Shown here: piece by piece, positions 1 through 9,481 of the stretch
How the letters are laid out: every line of letters starts with the position of its first letter
Position numbering within the stretch: the first letter of the stretch is position 1
From: Candidatus Woesearchaeota archaeon CG10_big_fil_rev_8_21_14_0_10_44_13
GTDB taxonomy: Archaea; Nanobdellota; Nanobdellia; Woesearchaeales; UBA12501
Assembly: GCA_002762985.1 (NCBI GenBank)
Contig: PCXZ01000023.1
Location: forward strand, 9,943 to 73,942
DNA length: 64,000 nt
Reading direction: 5' to 3'
Position numbers and translations under genes: made by a program
Notes under the pieces: generated by a model
The model's database searches: none
What the model was told of the DNA's origin: nothing
What the model saw: the letters and a program-made list of their open reading frames with translations, nothing else

Positions 1-628
1 AGTTTTTATTATTTTTATTTAACATCTCTTTCTCTATAATCTTTTTGAATTCCCTGACATTAGAAAATAAAAATCCCCTTATGCCTGCTTTTTTTGCAGA
101 TTCCACATTCTCTTTCTTGTCATCAAAGAACAAAACCTCATTTGGATTGACTTTCAGCGTTTTGAGGCATTTTTTAAAAAATTCCGGGTTTTTTTTGTAT
201 GTCTTTGCCTTTTCTGAAATGAATATGCTGTCAAACAGTCTTATTGAATCCAGGTTTTTCCTTTGCCACCTTAGATCTTTGCTGCTGGTGTTTTCTGCCA
301 GTGCCAGTCGGACATCACTCTTCTGTTTTATCTTTTTCAGGAGCAAAACAACTTCATGATTGTCTTTGTAAACACCATCCAGGGTCCCAGCCATTCTTTT
401 ATAAGGCAGTTTTTTCCCAGATTTTCTGCATAATCTTTCGTGCAGATCCCTGGAGGTTATTTTTCCCTGTTCATACAGGCTATAAAGGCCGTTCTGCCCA
501 TAAAGCCCCCTTGCAAACCTCTCCTTAACACCATAAATCCTGCAAATATTACTTATCTGGGCATCCTCTATCCATCTTCCTGTTACACCGCCGTAATCCA
601 GCATCAATACTTTTATCATTCCTATCAT
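1..628 (-). CDS. HAD-superfamily hydrolase, 3' end cut by window edge
   Basis: About 209 codons read leftward from an ATG at 628 without a stop before base 1, so the C-terminus lies outside the window. The N-terminus reads IKVLMLDYGGVTG, the first HAD motif (hhhDxGGV, nucleophile Asp). Later the frame reads FFDDKKENVESAKKAG, the last HAD motif of the haloacid-dehalogenase/epoxide-hydrolase-like subgroup. The family hydrolyses phosphate monoesters or related substrates in the cytosol; the substrate cannot be told. The ATG overlaps the TGA of the swivel gene SW1 by 4 nt, so it is the last visible member of that operon and probably translationally coupled to it. Its place beside phosphohistidine-domain proteins suggests a job in the same phosphate chemistry, which is inference. 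Confidence 0.82.
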   Translation of the reverse strand, partial: MIGMIKVLMLDYGGVTGRWIEDAQISNICRIYGVKERFARGLYGQNGLYSLYEQGKITSRDLHERLCRKSGKKLPYKRMAGTLDGVYKDNHEVVLLLKKIKQKSDVRLALAENTSSKDLRWQRKNLDSIRLFDSIFISEKAKTYKKNPEFFKKCLKTLKVNPNEVLFFDDKKENVESAKKAGIRGFLFSNVREFKKIIEKEMLNKNNKN

Positions 629-2169
629 TCCTGACCGCCGCTTTTCGCCTTTTCAAGTATCCTCACAACACCATGATTCGCATTTACCTCTATATAATCG
701 CCATCCTTTAATACCTTTGTGGCGATCCCGGTTCCGATGATGCATGGTATCTTAAGCTCCCTGCTGACAATCGCAGCATGGCAAGTTACGCCTCCTTCAT
801 CCGTCACTATCGCAGCAGCCTTTTTCATCGCAGGCACATAATCGGGCAGTGTCATGCTTGCAACAAGGATGTCGCCTTTCCCGATTTTCTTTATCGCATC
901 CTGGGATGAGAAGCACACCTTTGCCTTGCCTATCTCCTTGCCGGGCGATGCAATCGTTCCTGTGAAGTTTGTTATCCCCTCGAATGCTGATAAGAGCTCC
1001 TCCCCTCTTCTTTCTGCCGCTTTCTTGCCTGTATGCTGCTCTATCCCTTTTTTTTCAACAAGCATGAAGAAGGACTTTCTCCTTTCATCCGCCTTGTTCT
1101 TATCAATACCTTCGCCTTCAAACACCTTTTTTATCTCATCCGGCCAGCACCAGGCAAGATCCCCGGGATCATGGCCTTTTCTTTTTCCGATCTCACCAAG
1201 GATGATGTTCAGGGCTTCTGTCGTCTTCATCTGGGCCTCTTTCCTGTAATCATGGAAAACAGCATAATTCTCAAATATATCTATGTAAGTATCCATCTCA
1301 TCATCAAATTTAAGGTCTTTTCCCAGGATCTTCTTTCTTGTTTCTGCTTCCTCTGCTGAATTCTTCAGTCTTATGGCCTCTCTGTCAATATCCTCTCCTT
1401 TTTTTATTATCTCCTTTATCTCGCTGACCACACCCTCAAATGTCTTTCTGTTTCTTTGGGACCATGTGAGTTCAATCCACCAAAACCTGCTTAGCAGGGC
1501 CTTTATCTTTTCCCTTACCTCTTTTTTCGTCTCAAACGAATCCTCTGCGCCGTTCTTTTTTATGAACGAACATACCCCATAAAGTTCAATGTCAAATTCC
1601 GTCATGTAAGATGTATAATTCGGCGTAAGGATGACGCCAAGGGCATTGTTGAAATCCTTTGGTGTAAAACCCTTCCTGTTTTTCTCCATCAGCACACTGA
1701 GCTTGTCTTTTATCTTTTTCTCAAGGACGATGTCTATCGCGTCTATGTCGAATGACAGCCCATGGTATATCATAGTCTCTTTGTGGAATCCTGCATATTC
1801 CTGGGAAAGTTCACTGTCTTTGAGCCCGCCTAATCCTGACCTGATTATCTTTTCCGCATGGTTTATGATGTTGATAAAACATTCCTTGTGCTTTTTGAAG
1901 TGGGATCTCCTGTTTTTTCCATCCTTCAGCCAGCTGATAAGAAATTCCCCTATAACATGAATATCCTTTTCCCAGTTGCACCACCATGTCCTTTGGGCAT
2001 CATTAGCCACAAGAATCCTTGTAAATGGTGATCCTATCATTTTTCCTGACTCGTTGACCACGCCCATCGCAATAGTCGATGCCGTATGGAGAGGTATCAC
2101 TTCCCTTACATACTCAAGCCATATGCCTTTTTTGTCTTTCATCTCTTCACTTTCACGGATTTTTGTCAT
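625..2169 (-). CDS. SW1: stand-alone phosphohistidine-swivel (PEP-utiliser mobile domain) protein
   Basis: 514 residues. About residues 385-505 form a PEP-utilising-enzyme mobile domain: a GKAKV start, GDILVASMTLPDYVPAMKKA, then [16 protein letters not shown] with the phosphorylatable His at 464, and the usual GDYIEVNANHG end. In PEP synthase or pyruvate phosphate dikinase this domain swings a phosphoryl group between an ATP-grasp site and a PEP barrel, but neither domain is present here. The first 380 residues are helical and Lys/Glu rich, with an aromatic patch FWWIELTW near 230 and an Arg-bearing helix HDYRKEAQMKT near 320. The start overlaps the SW2 stop by ATGA. Its C-terminal tail AKSGG is shared only with SW2. 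Cytosolic; substrate unknown. Confidence 0.85.
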   Translation of the reverse strand: MTKIRESEEMKDKKGIWLEYVREVIPLHTASTIAMGVVNESGKMIGSPFTRILVANDAQRTWWCNWEKDIHVIGEFLISWLKDGKNRRSHFKKHKECFINIINHAEKIIRSGLGGLKDSELSQEYAGFHKETMIYHGLSFDIDAIDIVLEKKIKDKLSVLMEKNRKGFTPKDFNNALGVILTPNYTSYMTEFDIELYGVCSFIKKNGAEDSFETKKEVREKIKALLSRFWWIELTWSQRNRKTFEGVVSEIKEIIKKGEDIDREAIRLKNSAEEAETRKKILGKDLKFDDEMDTYIDIFENYAVFHDYRKEAQMKTTEALNIILGEIGKRKGHDPGDLAWCWPDEIKKVFEGEGIDKNKADERRKSFFMLVEKKGIEQHTGKKAAERRGEELLSAFEGITNFTGTIASPGKEIGKAKVCFSSQDAIKKIGKGDILVASMTLPDYVPAMKKAAAIVTDEGGVTCHAAIVSRELKIPCIIGTGIATKVLKDGDYIEVNANHGVVRILEKAKSGGQE

Positions 2170-3623
2170 CCTTTCCCGCCGCTTTTCGCCTTCTCAAGTA
2201 TTATTATCAGGCCATGGTTGCCTTTTATCTCGACAAGATCACCATCATGGAGTATTTTGGTCGCAATCTTCGTACCGATTATGCATGGTATCCCAAGCTC
2301 CCTGCTCACAATGGCTGCATGGCATGTTATGCCACCTTCATCTGTTATTATGGCTACTGCTTTCTTCATCGCCAGGACATATTCCGGGCGCGTCATCGAT
2401 GCGACAAGCACATTGCCTTCCTTGAACTGGCTTATCGACTCAAGGTTCGTGCATATCTGCACCCTGCCGATCGCAGTGCCTGATGACGCAGTCATGCCGT
2501 TTATCTCCCTTATATCAGATTCTTTTGTCCTGTTGAATCTTGCTGCAAAATCCATGTAATAATCCCCTGTCGCGACAGTCGATGTGTCTGCTGTCTGCAG
2601 ATAAAGGCCCCCTTTCATCCTCTCTTCCAGCATCTTCACATACTTTTTGGATTTCATGTTTTCTATGCTTATCTCAGGAGGTATTGCATTCTTCAGGAGG
2701 TCATGCCTTATGCCGAACCTCAGGCCCAATGCCTCAAGCATCCTGTCTATATGCTCTATGGCTATAAGTATGTTCTTTTTCCTCTCATCCTGCCAGTGTA
2801 TCAGGAATTCTGTGGCTTTTATCTTCACAATGAGGCCCTTTTCAAGGCCGAGCTCTTTTATTGCCCTATTCTTGTCGTCTAAGATCTTCCTGAAATCGGT
2901 CTTATTGTTCTTCAGCGTCTTTATGGAATCAGTGATGTCTTCTCTTGTCATCGCCTGTCTTCCCGTATAGTTGTTCCTTATCCAGAAGAACTTTTTTATG
3001 TGCTGCTGTATGAGCTTTTCCCTCTTTTTCTCGTCCTTCTCCTTTGATATGAGCCAGAGATGCTCCTCTTCCTCATTCACGAATGATTTTTTCACAGGGG
3101 ACATGAGCAGTGTGAATATGTTGTTCAGGCCTTTCTCATCCTTCACGTACCTTTTCAGCTCTTCCTTTATCTTGACATCAGTCTTCAGGGCGAATGGCTC
3201 TATCACATGGCCTATGCCTACTGCTATGGAAAGCCCCTCTGAGACATATTTGGCAAGCTTCACAAGTTCATAGTCATTCAATCCCTCAACCCTCTTTTTA
3301 TCCATCTTCGAGTAAAACCTGAGATATCTTTTCATCTGGGCATCGTATCTCCTCTTCAGCTTCTGGAAGTATTTTGGGTCTTTCTCCACTTTCTTCTCTA
3401 TTATGCCCCCAAGCCTTACAAGATCTTCCTCAAAATAATTCATGCTCCCGTACCCGTCTTTGAACACATAGAGGTATTTTGTGTATCCGAACCCCACAAA
3501 TCTCTTCATGTAGAAGCCGCTGGTGGCAGCAGCGCTTATGAAGAAAGGATATATGGGGCAGCTCTGCGCGTACCACTTCTGCCCGAGGCATTCATCAAGC
3601 ATTTTCTTTTCATTGTCATTCAT
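2166..3623 (-). CDS. SW2: stand-alone phosphohistidine-swivel protein
   Basis: 485 residues. The C-terminal swivel domain has [16 protein letters not shown] with active His 435 and GDLVEIKGNHG near the end. The N-terminal region shows the clearest family motifs: FFWIRNNY around residue 215 and WQDERKKNIL around 275, followed by IPPEI. The second motif sits where rifampin-phosphotransferase-like enzymes have an Arg-rich helix and a Y/F-L-x-x-E-E segment just before the swivel domain, so the region may be a relic of that linker (inference). No ATP-grasp, no TIM barrel, no membrane segment. ATGA overlaps on both sides tie its translation to SW3 and SW1. The last 27 nt are nearly identical to those of SW1, which points to recent duplication or gene conversion at the 3' ends. 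Confidence 0.85.
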   Translation of the reverse strand: MNDNEKKMLDECLGQKWYAQSCPIYPFFISAAATSGFYMKRFVGFGYTKYLYVFKDGYGSMNYFEEDLVRLGGIIEKKVEKDPKYFQKLKRRYDAQMKRYLRFYSKMDKKRVEGLNDYELVKLAKYVSEGLSIAVGIGHVIEPFALKTDVKIKEELKRYVKDEKGLNNIFTLLMSPVKKSFVNEEEEHLWLISKEKDEKKREKLIQQHIKKFFWIRNNYTGRQAMTREDITDSIKTLKNNKTDFRKILDDKNRAIKELGLEKGLIVKIKATEFLIHWQDERKKNILIAIEHIDRMLEALGLRFGIRHDLLKNAIPPEISIENMKSKKYVKMLEERMKGGLYLQTADTSTVATGDYYMDFAARFNRTKESDIREINGMTASSGTAIGRVQICTNLESISQFKEGNVLVASMTRPEYVLAMKKAVAIITDEGGITCHAAIVSRELGIPCIIGTKIATKILHDGDLVEIKGNHGLIIILEKAKSGGKG

Positions 3624-4984
3624 TTTACCAGCCTTACCATTCCATTATCAGCATCCACTTCTATAATATCCCCGTCTTTCAATGACTTCGTGCCTATTCT
3701 TGTGCCTATTATGCACGGCTTGCCCATCTCCCTCGCAACTATTGCCGCATGCGATGTCAGGCCGCCCTCGTCTGTCACAAAAGCAGCCGCCTTATCCATT
3801 GCAGCTATATAATTGGGGTGGGTTGTGACACCTATGATTATATCGCCCTTTTGGATTTTGCCAAGGTCATTGTTGCCTTTTACTATCTTTGCAGTGCCTG
3901 TCACTTTACCTTTATTTGCAATAACCCCATGGATGATATCCTTTTTTGTCTCTTTTTTAATTTCAATGCCCAGTTTTTTAATGATATTATCAATATCTTT
4001 GCCGCTTGCGCACATGAGCTTCTTGCCCTTGAACCATAGCACAAATCCTTTCTTCCTCTCCTGGATCTTCTGCATATCTGGCTTTGAGTTTCCATGCAGG
4101 GCAGCAACAATCTCTTCTTTCAGCATATAGCCCATATCTTCCCTGTCAAGCCCGATCCTTCCTGATATTTCCTCAAAGAAACCAAGAAGGTTATAAATCC
4201 CTTTTCTCCTGTAATCATCTCTAAGGTCCCTGACGTATACGGCAAGGTTGGCCTTTCTTATGATATCTTCCTCTCCTTTTGTCAGTTTCAGCATTTTTGG
4301 GATCTCATCGAGGCTGTATTTTGGCTCAGGATCCTTTTTGAAATCTTTTATTGTATCCATGAACTCATCCCTTGTCCAGGGATTGCTGCCAACATCTATG
4401 CAGGGCACCCACTTATATTCTTCATAGACCTTGCTGATATCTTTTGCATTGAGGACGTCCTCTTTCATTTTTATGACAGATACTTTCCTTAAGGGCGTGA
4501 ATACTGTCTTGAGCACTTCTTCCTGCTCTTTTCTGTTTTTAACTTTTTTCAGTATAAGCTCATTGGCCATTTCTGTTGCGAGGTCCGACATAAGGAAGAT
4601 TGCATATTGCGCATGGCCGTGCCTCACTCTCGAGACCCAGTATTCCTCAAAAACCCCAAGAAGCTCTTTGTTGCTGAGCCGCTTGAGATCCTTTTTTGCT
4701 ATCTCCTTTGCCAATTCCAGGAATCCAAGGCCTAAATCATCTCCAAACTTCTCAAGAAGACTGAATGACTTAAAGTCTTTCATATACCTCCTTACCAGGC
4801 CTTCCTCCAGCCTGTTCTGCGCATCTTCATCTATGTAATATACCTCTCTCCCATTGTCAGGTATGAGCGCGACATCATATGTTGTTGTTGGACTGATATC
4901 CCTGACAAGATCGCCAATGAAATAGATGCAGATTTCACAGTAATGCAGGGCATATTCACGGGCCCACGTCCTTAGCATGGTCAT
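3620..4984 (-). CDS. SW3: stand-alone phosphohistidine-swivel protein, shortest member
   Basis: 454 residues. The swivel domain begins near HGVIANKGKVTGTAKIV, contains GDIIIGVTTHPNYIAAMDKA and [16 protein letters not shown] with His 412, and ends GDIIEVDADNG. The Cys before the His in SW1, SW2 and SW4 is Ser here, as in most classical PEP synthases. The aromatic patch of the helical half is degenerate (YKWVPCIDVG), but the Arg helix is kept as LRDDYRRK near residue 265, followed by YMLKEEI. The ATG overlaps the SW4 stop by ATGA. Function beyond phosphoryl carriage is not evident. The divergence of the N-terminal half against the conserved swivel half argues for different partners or substrates per paralogue. 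Confidence 0.84.
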   Translation of the reverse strand: MTMLRTWAREYALHYCEICIYFIGDLVRDISPTTTYDVALIPDNGREVYYIDEDAQNRLEEGLVRRYMKDFKSFSLLEKFGDDLGLGFLELAKEIAKKDLKRLSNKELLGVFEEYWVSRVRHGHAQYAIFLMSDLATEMANELILKKVKNRKEQEEVLKTVFTPLRKVSVIKMKEDVLNAKDISKVYEEYKWVPCIDVGSNPWTRDEFMDTIKDFKKDPEPKYSLDEIPKMLKLTKGEEDIIRKANLAVYVRDLRDDYRRKGIYNLLGFFEEISGRIGLDREDMGYMLKEEIVAALHGNSKPDMQKIQERKKGFVLWFKGKKLMCASGKDIDNIIKKLGIEIKKETKKDIIHGVIANKGKVTGTAKIVKGNNDLGKIQKGDIIIGVTTHPNYIAAMDKAAAFVTDEGGLTSHAAIVAREMGKPCIIGTRIGTKSLKDGDIIEVDADNGMVRLVK

Positions 4985-6393
4985 TTTATCTTCCTCACAA
5001 CGCCTTTGTCTGCATCAACCTCGATTATATCCCCATCCTTGAGCAAATGCGTCGCGATCTTAGTCCCTATTATGCATGGGATCTTCAATTCCCTCGACAC
5101 GATAGCCGCATGGCACGTTACACCGCCTTCATCAGTGACGATCGCAACAGCCTTCTTTATGGCAACGACAAACTCTGGCTTAGTCATGCTAGACACTATC
5201 ACATCGCCCTGCTCCATCTTTCCCATCTCTCTTGTCCCGTTGATTATCTTCACCCTGCCCCTGGCTTTTCCCAGTGAAGCGGCCATGCCTTTGAATTCGG
5301 TTATCCCTCCTGTGTCAACAGACAATTCCATCCTTATGATGTCCTCTGCCTCTTTCCCTGAATGGATCTCCCATACTTTCTTCCTGTTGTTTATGTATAA
5401 GACGCAGACTTCAAGAAGGTTGTCTGCATGGTCTTTGTCCATCCCCTTCCCTTGCTCAAGCTTATGTATATCCTCTGCGGAAAAAACAGAGAGCTGCTCT
5501 TTTGTGTAACCGTTCCTTTTCGCAATCTCTGCCCTGCAAGTATCCGCCGTATAGATCGTCCTCATGAACAGTTCCTTCCTGATGTCATGCAATGGGCCGA
5601 TCACATCCATGATCCCGAATAGCGCTTTTGTTTCATTGTCAATCGGCTTTTCCCCAACTATCTCCTTTTTCCTGCTGTTTATCCCGTTCTTGAAATCCTT
5701 AAGCTTTTTAAGCTCTTTATTGAGGCCTTTTTTACCCAATTCATCAAGCCTTTCCCGGAAATATGACAATGGGAGGTCTTTCCTTCCCATGTGGGCTGAT
5801 TGCAGCCACCTGTACCTATAAGCGTGTTTTTTCAGCAGTCCCTGCTGCTTTCCTTTCGGCTTAAGGCCTATGCATATCAATCCCTGCGTTTCCTTGTTGA
5901 TGAAGCTCGTATCAGCTATCGCAATCATGTCTGCGATCTCCTGGGCAGTATAACTCTGCTTAAGCAGCCTGCCCTCTACCATCTTTGGCATGACAAAATC
6001 CATAGGTTCGGCGAAGAACCCCCAGTCGAAATTATGTATGTAGAGATGATTTGATTTTTTGAATATGCTGAAAAGCTTCTTGCCGCTGATCTTCCGGAAA
6101 TCGTTCCTGTCGGATGCGTCAAGCTCTTTCACAGCCTTCTTGTAGAAATTCCTGTAGTCCCTGTCGAATTTCTGCCTGAATGCCCTGTTCTTGAATCTCT
6201 CGACAAGTGAATTGCCTACTTTCTCATTCTCTGATTCAAGGCAGCACCACCAGAACTTGTGGCCTTCCCTGACAGAGACAAGATGCTCATTGAAGCATAT
6301 GCCGCACATGTCTTTCATCGAGCCGCACAGTGATTTTGCGGCTTCTATGGCGATCCACACGACCGAATCAGCCTTGTCTATGTCCCATTTCAT
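4981..6393 (-). CDS. SW4: stand-alone phosphohistidine-swivel protein
   Basis: 470 residues from the ATG at 6393. This start is preferred over one six codons upstream because it gives the same ATGA overlap with SW5 that is seen at the other junctions. The swivel domain has the FKGMAASLGKARGRVKII start, VSSMTKPEFVVAIKKA and [16 protein letters not shown] with His 428. The helical part carries HAYRYRWLQSAHMGRK in place of the W-I-x-N-N-Y motif and LHDIRKELFMRT as the Arg helix, followed by FSAEDI. The first 90 residues are rich in Cys and Trp (CGSMKDMCGICFNEH, WWCCLE), unlike the other members; metal binding is possible but untested. No transmembrane segment. Mid-operon position. Confidence 0.84.
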   Translation of the reverse strand: MKWDIDKADSVVWIAIEAAKSLCGSMKDMCGICFNEHLVSVREGHKFWWCCLESENEKVGNSLVERFKNRAFRQKFDRDYRNFYKKAVKELDASDRNDFRKISGKKLFSIFKKSNHLYIHNFDWGFFAEPMDFVMPKMVEGRLLKQSYTAQEIADMIAIADTSFINKETQGLICIGLKPKGKQQGLLKKHAYRYRWLQSAHMGRKDLPLSYFRERLDELGKKGLNKELKKLKDFKNGINSRKKEIVGEKPIDNETKALFGIMDVIGPLHDIRKELFMRTIYTADTCRAEIAKRNGYTKEQLSVFSAEDIHKLEQGKGMDKDHADNLLEVCVLYINNRKKVWEIHSGKEAEDIIRMELSVDTGGITEFKGMAASLGKARGRVKIINGTREMGKMEQGDVIVSSMTKPEFVVAIKKAVAIVTDEGGVTCHAAIVSRELKIPCIIGTKIATHLLKDGDIIEVDADKGVVRKIK

Positions 6394-7949
6394 TTTATTA
6401 TCTTCACCCATCCATGATTCGCATTGACCTCTATGAGCTGGCCGTCCTTAAGAACTTTCGTGGCTATCTTGGTGCCTATGATGCATGGAATTCCTATCTC
6501 CCTTGAAACGATAGCAGCGTGGGAGGTTATGCCGCCTTCATCTGTCACTATTGCTGCTGCCCTTTTCATCGCAGGCACATAATCAGGCCTGGTCATGACA
6601 GCCACGAGTATATCCCCTTTCTCGACCTTGGCGATTTCGGTTGCGCTTTTCACTATCTTCACCTTTCCTGTTGCCTTGCCAGTACATGCTGTCAGGCCCC
6701 TGAAATCGTCTATGTCTGACAGGCTGGTCTCACCAAGGACAGCCTTTCTTACCTCATCAGCATCCTTTGAATGCAATGCCTCCATGCCCTCTTTCTCCCA
6801 GTAATAGACCCCATTCTTCCTTCTTGCCTTGAGGTCTGTTGCGTTAGGTGCACGCTCAAAAATCCTGCTCGTCTCCCTGCAAGTCATGTATTTCAGGTCC
6901 TCTATGTCAATCTTGACCCTTTTGGATATCTCTGCCAGTATGAGGCTGAAGTAATGAGTTATCCATAATGTCGATCTTTTCCTCTCATCCTGCCAGTATG
7001 TGAAATCCTCTGAGATCCTGATCATGGTTTTCAGGCCTTTGCCCAATTCTATCTGCTTCATCATTTCATCTTTCTTTTTCTTGTTCAGTGCGGGGGTACC
7101 CTTTATCTTGTCAAGATCCTTCTTCAAGCCGATGTCAAGCTCAAAAAGCCTTTTTATCTCTTCGATGAAATCACCAGCATCCAGCACATATGAGGATACA
7201 TAATTGTTCTTCACCCAGAAGAAATTCTTCTGGTGTTTCCCTAATGAGATGAGTGATTTAGCGTTCTTTATGAGGTCTTTGATTTTTTTTGGTTCGTTCC
7301 TGACAAAAATATTTTTCAGGCCTTCCTTCTCCATCTCAATAGCGACCTTGAGCAGGGAAACTTCTGCCTCATTTATGAATGACAGATGCACCGGCGCAGT
7401 CAATATAGAGAAGACATCTGCAAAACGCATCTTGTCCTTCAAGGCTGATTTTTCATATATCTCTTTTATCTCATCTGCGATCATCACATCTGTCCCAAGC
7501 GCAAATCCGTCTATAAGCGAGCTTGAGCTGTTCTTATTCAATATGATATCAGCGAATTCATCATGCACTTTTATCAGTTCCCTGTCATTGAGCTTGCCAA
7601 GGTCCATCTTCTCTATCTCGATGCATTTCTTATAAAACCTGTCCTGGTCAGGCTGCCATAGCTTGATGAACCTTGAGCTTATCTGCGGGTCTTTTTTCCC
7701 TGCCCTGATGACAGCAGCAGAAACTTTTTTTATGTCATCCATAAGGATATACCAGTCCGCCTTGCCGTTATCATAGAAGCAGTAATGGACAGTGAAATTC
7801 CCGCCAAGCTTTCTTTTTTCATGGACAGCGATCTCCCCTTCTGCTATGAAATGCATGAAGAACGGGCTCCCGTCAAATCTCTGGTGATACCATTCCTTGT
7901 TCAGCCAGTTATTGAGCTTTCTTTTCGCCAGGCCTTTTATGTATTCCAT
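6390..7949 (-). CDS. SW5: stand-alone phosphohistidine-swivel protein, longest member
   Basis: 519 residues. The swivel domain runs from FRGLTACTGKATGKVKIV through VAVMTRPDYVPAMKRA to [16 protein letters not shown] (His 477) and GQLIEVNANHG. The helical half holds the well-formed motifs HQKNFFWVKNNY near 245 and WQDERKRSTL near 335, then YMTCRETSRIFE. The start follows the SW6 stop by 25 nt, and the upstream AAAAGGTGAAAAG is a good Shine-Dalgarno site, so this gene can recruit ribosomes itself whereas SW4-SW1 downstream appear coupled. The N-terminus WYHQRFDGSPFFMHF recalls the W/Y-rich N-termini of SW2 and SW7 and may be part of a small-molecule pocket (inference). Confidence 0.85.
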   Translation of the reverse strand: MEYIKGLAKRKLNNWLNKEWYHQRFDGSPFFMHFIAEGEIAVHEKRKLGGNFTVHYCFYDNGKADWYILMDDIKKVSAAVIRAGKKDPQISSRFIKLWQPDQDRFYKKCIEIEKMDLGKLNDRELIKVHDEFADIILNKNSSSSLIDGFALGTDVMIADEIKEIYEKSALKDKMRFADVFSILTAPVHLSFINEAEVSLLKVAIEMEKEGLKNIFVRNEPKKIKDLIKNAKSLISLGKHQKNFFWVKNNYVSSYVLDAGDFIEEIKRLFELDIGLKKDLDKIKGTPALNKKKKDEMMKQIELGKGLKTMIRISEDFTYWQDERKRSTLWITHYFSLILAEISKRVKIDIEDLKYMTCRETSRIFERAPNATDLKARRKNGVYYWEKEGMEALHSKDADEVRKAVLGETSLSDIDDFRGLTACTGKATGKVKIVKSATEIAKVEKGDILVAVMTRPDYVPAMKRAAAIVTDEGGITSHAAIVSREIGIPCIIGTKIATKVLKDGQLIEVNANHGWVKIIK

Positions 7950-7974
7950 CTTTTCACCTTTTGGTCCATATTTT

Positions 7975-9456
7975 TCATCGTTTTATTATCCTTATCACGC
8001 CTTCATTGGCATCAACTTCAATCATGCTGCCGTCCTTTATCGCCTGCGTCGCGATCTTAGTCCCTGTTATGCACGGGATTTTCAGCTCTCTTGATACGAT
8101 AGCAGCATGGCTTGTAAGGCCTCCCTGGTCTGTCACGATAGCGCTCGCTTTTTTCATCGCAACAACAAAGTCAGGGGCAGTCATTGTAGTGACGAGGATA
8201 TCCCCCTTCTTCATCCTTGGCAGTTCCCTTACGCTCAGCATCAGGCAGGCTTTGCCTTTTGCATAGCCCTTGTTCGCTATGATCCCTTCGACCTTGTTCA
8301 TGTCTGTTATTTCCACCTCAAAAAGCCAGTCATAAGCCTCTCCAGATTTTTTCCGGTCAAGGACATTGTATTTTCCGTTCTCATATTCAATGACGCATAC
8401 ATCCTTCCTTTGATTTATGATACTCTTGAATTCTTCCTGTTTTTCAAAAAGGACGAATATCTCCTCAGGCAGCAGGTATTTCATGTCCTGCATCCCTATG
8501 CCGACCCTCCTTCCGAGCTCTGCAATCAGGATGTCCAGGTAATGCATCCCTTTCAGGTTGTATTTTTTCCTCTCGTCCTGGAAAAGCATGAATTCATCGA
8601 TAATATCTGACAATTTCACCACATATCTGCTTAATTTAAGTTCTTTTATCATCTCTCCCTTCTTTTTAGCAGACTCTTTTACATGCTCTTGTATCTCTTT
8701 TATCTTATTATCCTCATCAATTCCCTCTTCAAGCCATTTTTTTATTATCCCTCCAAAATACTTCCAGCCAAGATACCTTGTTTCGTAATAATTGTTGAGT
8801 ATCCAGAAATATTCCTTTACATGCCCTGCAATCCTCCTGTCTTTCCTGAAATCATATTTCCCTTCCAGGATATCTTTCTTGTCCTTCCTGAGATCTTTGG
8901 TTATTTTCAGCAGATCGCTCTCTTCCCTTGCATAGAAAGACGGTTTTGTTGGGGCGCAGAGGATGACAAGTGCATCATTCAGTTTTTCCTGGGGGGTAAT
9001 CTTCTCAATCTCTTCCTTCAGCATCTTCTCTGCTCCGAAATTCACAGGCTCTGCGAGCATGCCTGGACCCCACATACCATAATATGCTTTTGTGAATCTT
9101 CTGAATAAATCCATTAGATCCTCATCAGAAAGCCCGGCCACATTTGTTTTTTCAATCTCTTCATGCACTTCTTCAAGCTCTTCTATCCTTTTTCTCCACA
9201 AAGCAAGGGTCTTTTTCCTGTCCTTCTCATCAAGAATAAGCTTTTTTACAAACTCTTTCCCGCTGTCAGTTAGCTCATTCATCTCATTGAACCAGGTCAT
9301 CTTGTCTTTCTTGAATGCAAGAGCCCCTTTAGGCCATGCAATGCCATAATCTGCCTTTATCTCCCTGACACCAGGCAATGCTGCATAATGGCTTGTCAAA
9401 GGAGCCCCATCATTAGGTCCCCATACAAAAAGATCCTTTGAGCTGAAGATTTTCAT
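7975..9456 (-). CDS. SW6: stand-alone phosphohistidine-swivel protein
   Basis: 493 residues. The swivel domain has [35 protein letters not shown] and [16 protein letters not shown] with His 450. The usual TDEGG is TDQGG, the only acidic-to-amide change at that site in the set, and CIIGT is CITGT. Helical-half motifs are [17 protein letters not shown] near 275 and [10 protein letters not shown] near 335, then [12 protein letters not shown], close to the dVFyLt-eE segment of rifampin-phosphotransferase-like proteins. It lies 25 nt after the phosphotransacetylase stop and 25 nt before SW5, so it is co-transcribed. No membrane segment, no ATP-binding motif. The SW family assignment is firm; the biochemical role is open. 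Confidence 0.85.
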   Translation of the reverse strand: MKIFSSKDLFVWGPNDGAPLTSHYAALPGVREIKADYGIAWPKGALAFKKDKMTWFNEMNELTDSGKEFVKKLILDEKDRKKTLALWRKRIEELEEVHEEIEKTNVAGLSDEDLMDLFRRFTKAYYGMWGPGMLAEPVNFGAEKMLKEEIEKITPQEKLNDALVILCAPTKPSFYAREESDLLKITKDLRKDKKDILEGKYDFRKDRRIAGHVKEYFWILNNYYETRYLGWKYFGGIIKKWLEEGIDEDNKIKEIQEHVKESAKKKGEMIKELKLSRYVVKLSDIIDEFMLFQDERKKYNLKGMHYLDILIAELGRRVGIGMQDMKYLLPEEIFVLFEKQEEFKSIINQRKDVCVIEYENGKYNVLDRKKSGEAYDWLFEVEITDMNKVEGIIANKGYAKGKACLMLSVRELPRMKKGDILVTTMTAPDFVVAMKKASAIVTDQGGLTSHAAIVSRELKIPCITGTKIATQAIKDGSMIEVDANEGVIRIIKR

Positions 9457-9481
9457 ATTTTTCCCGCTTATCTTTCCCTGC

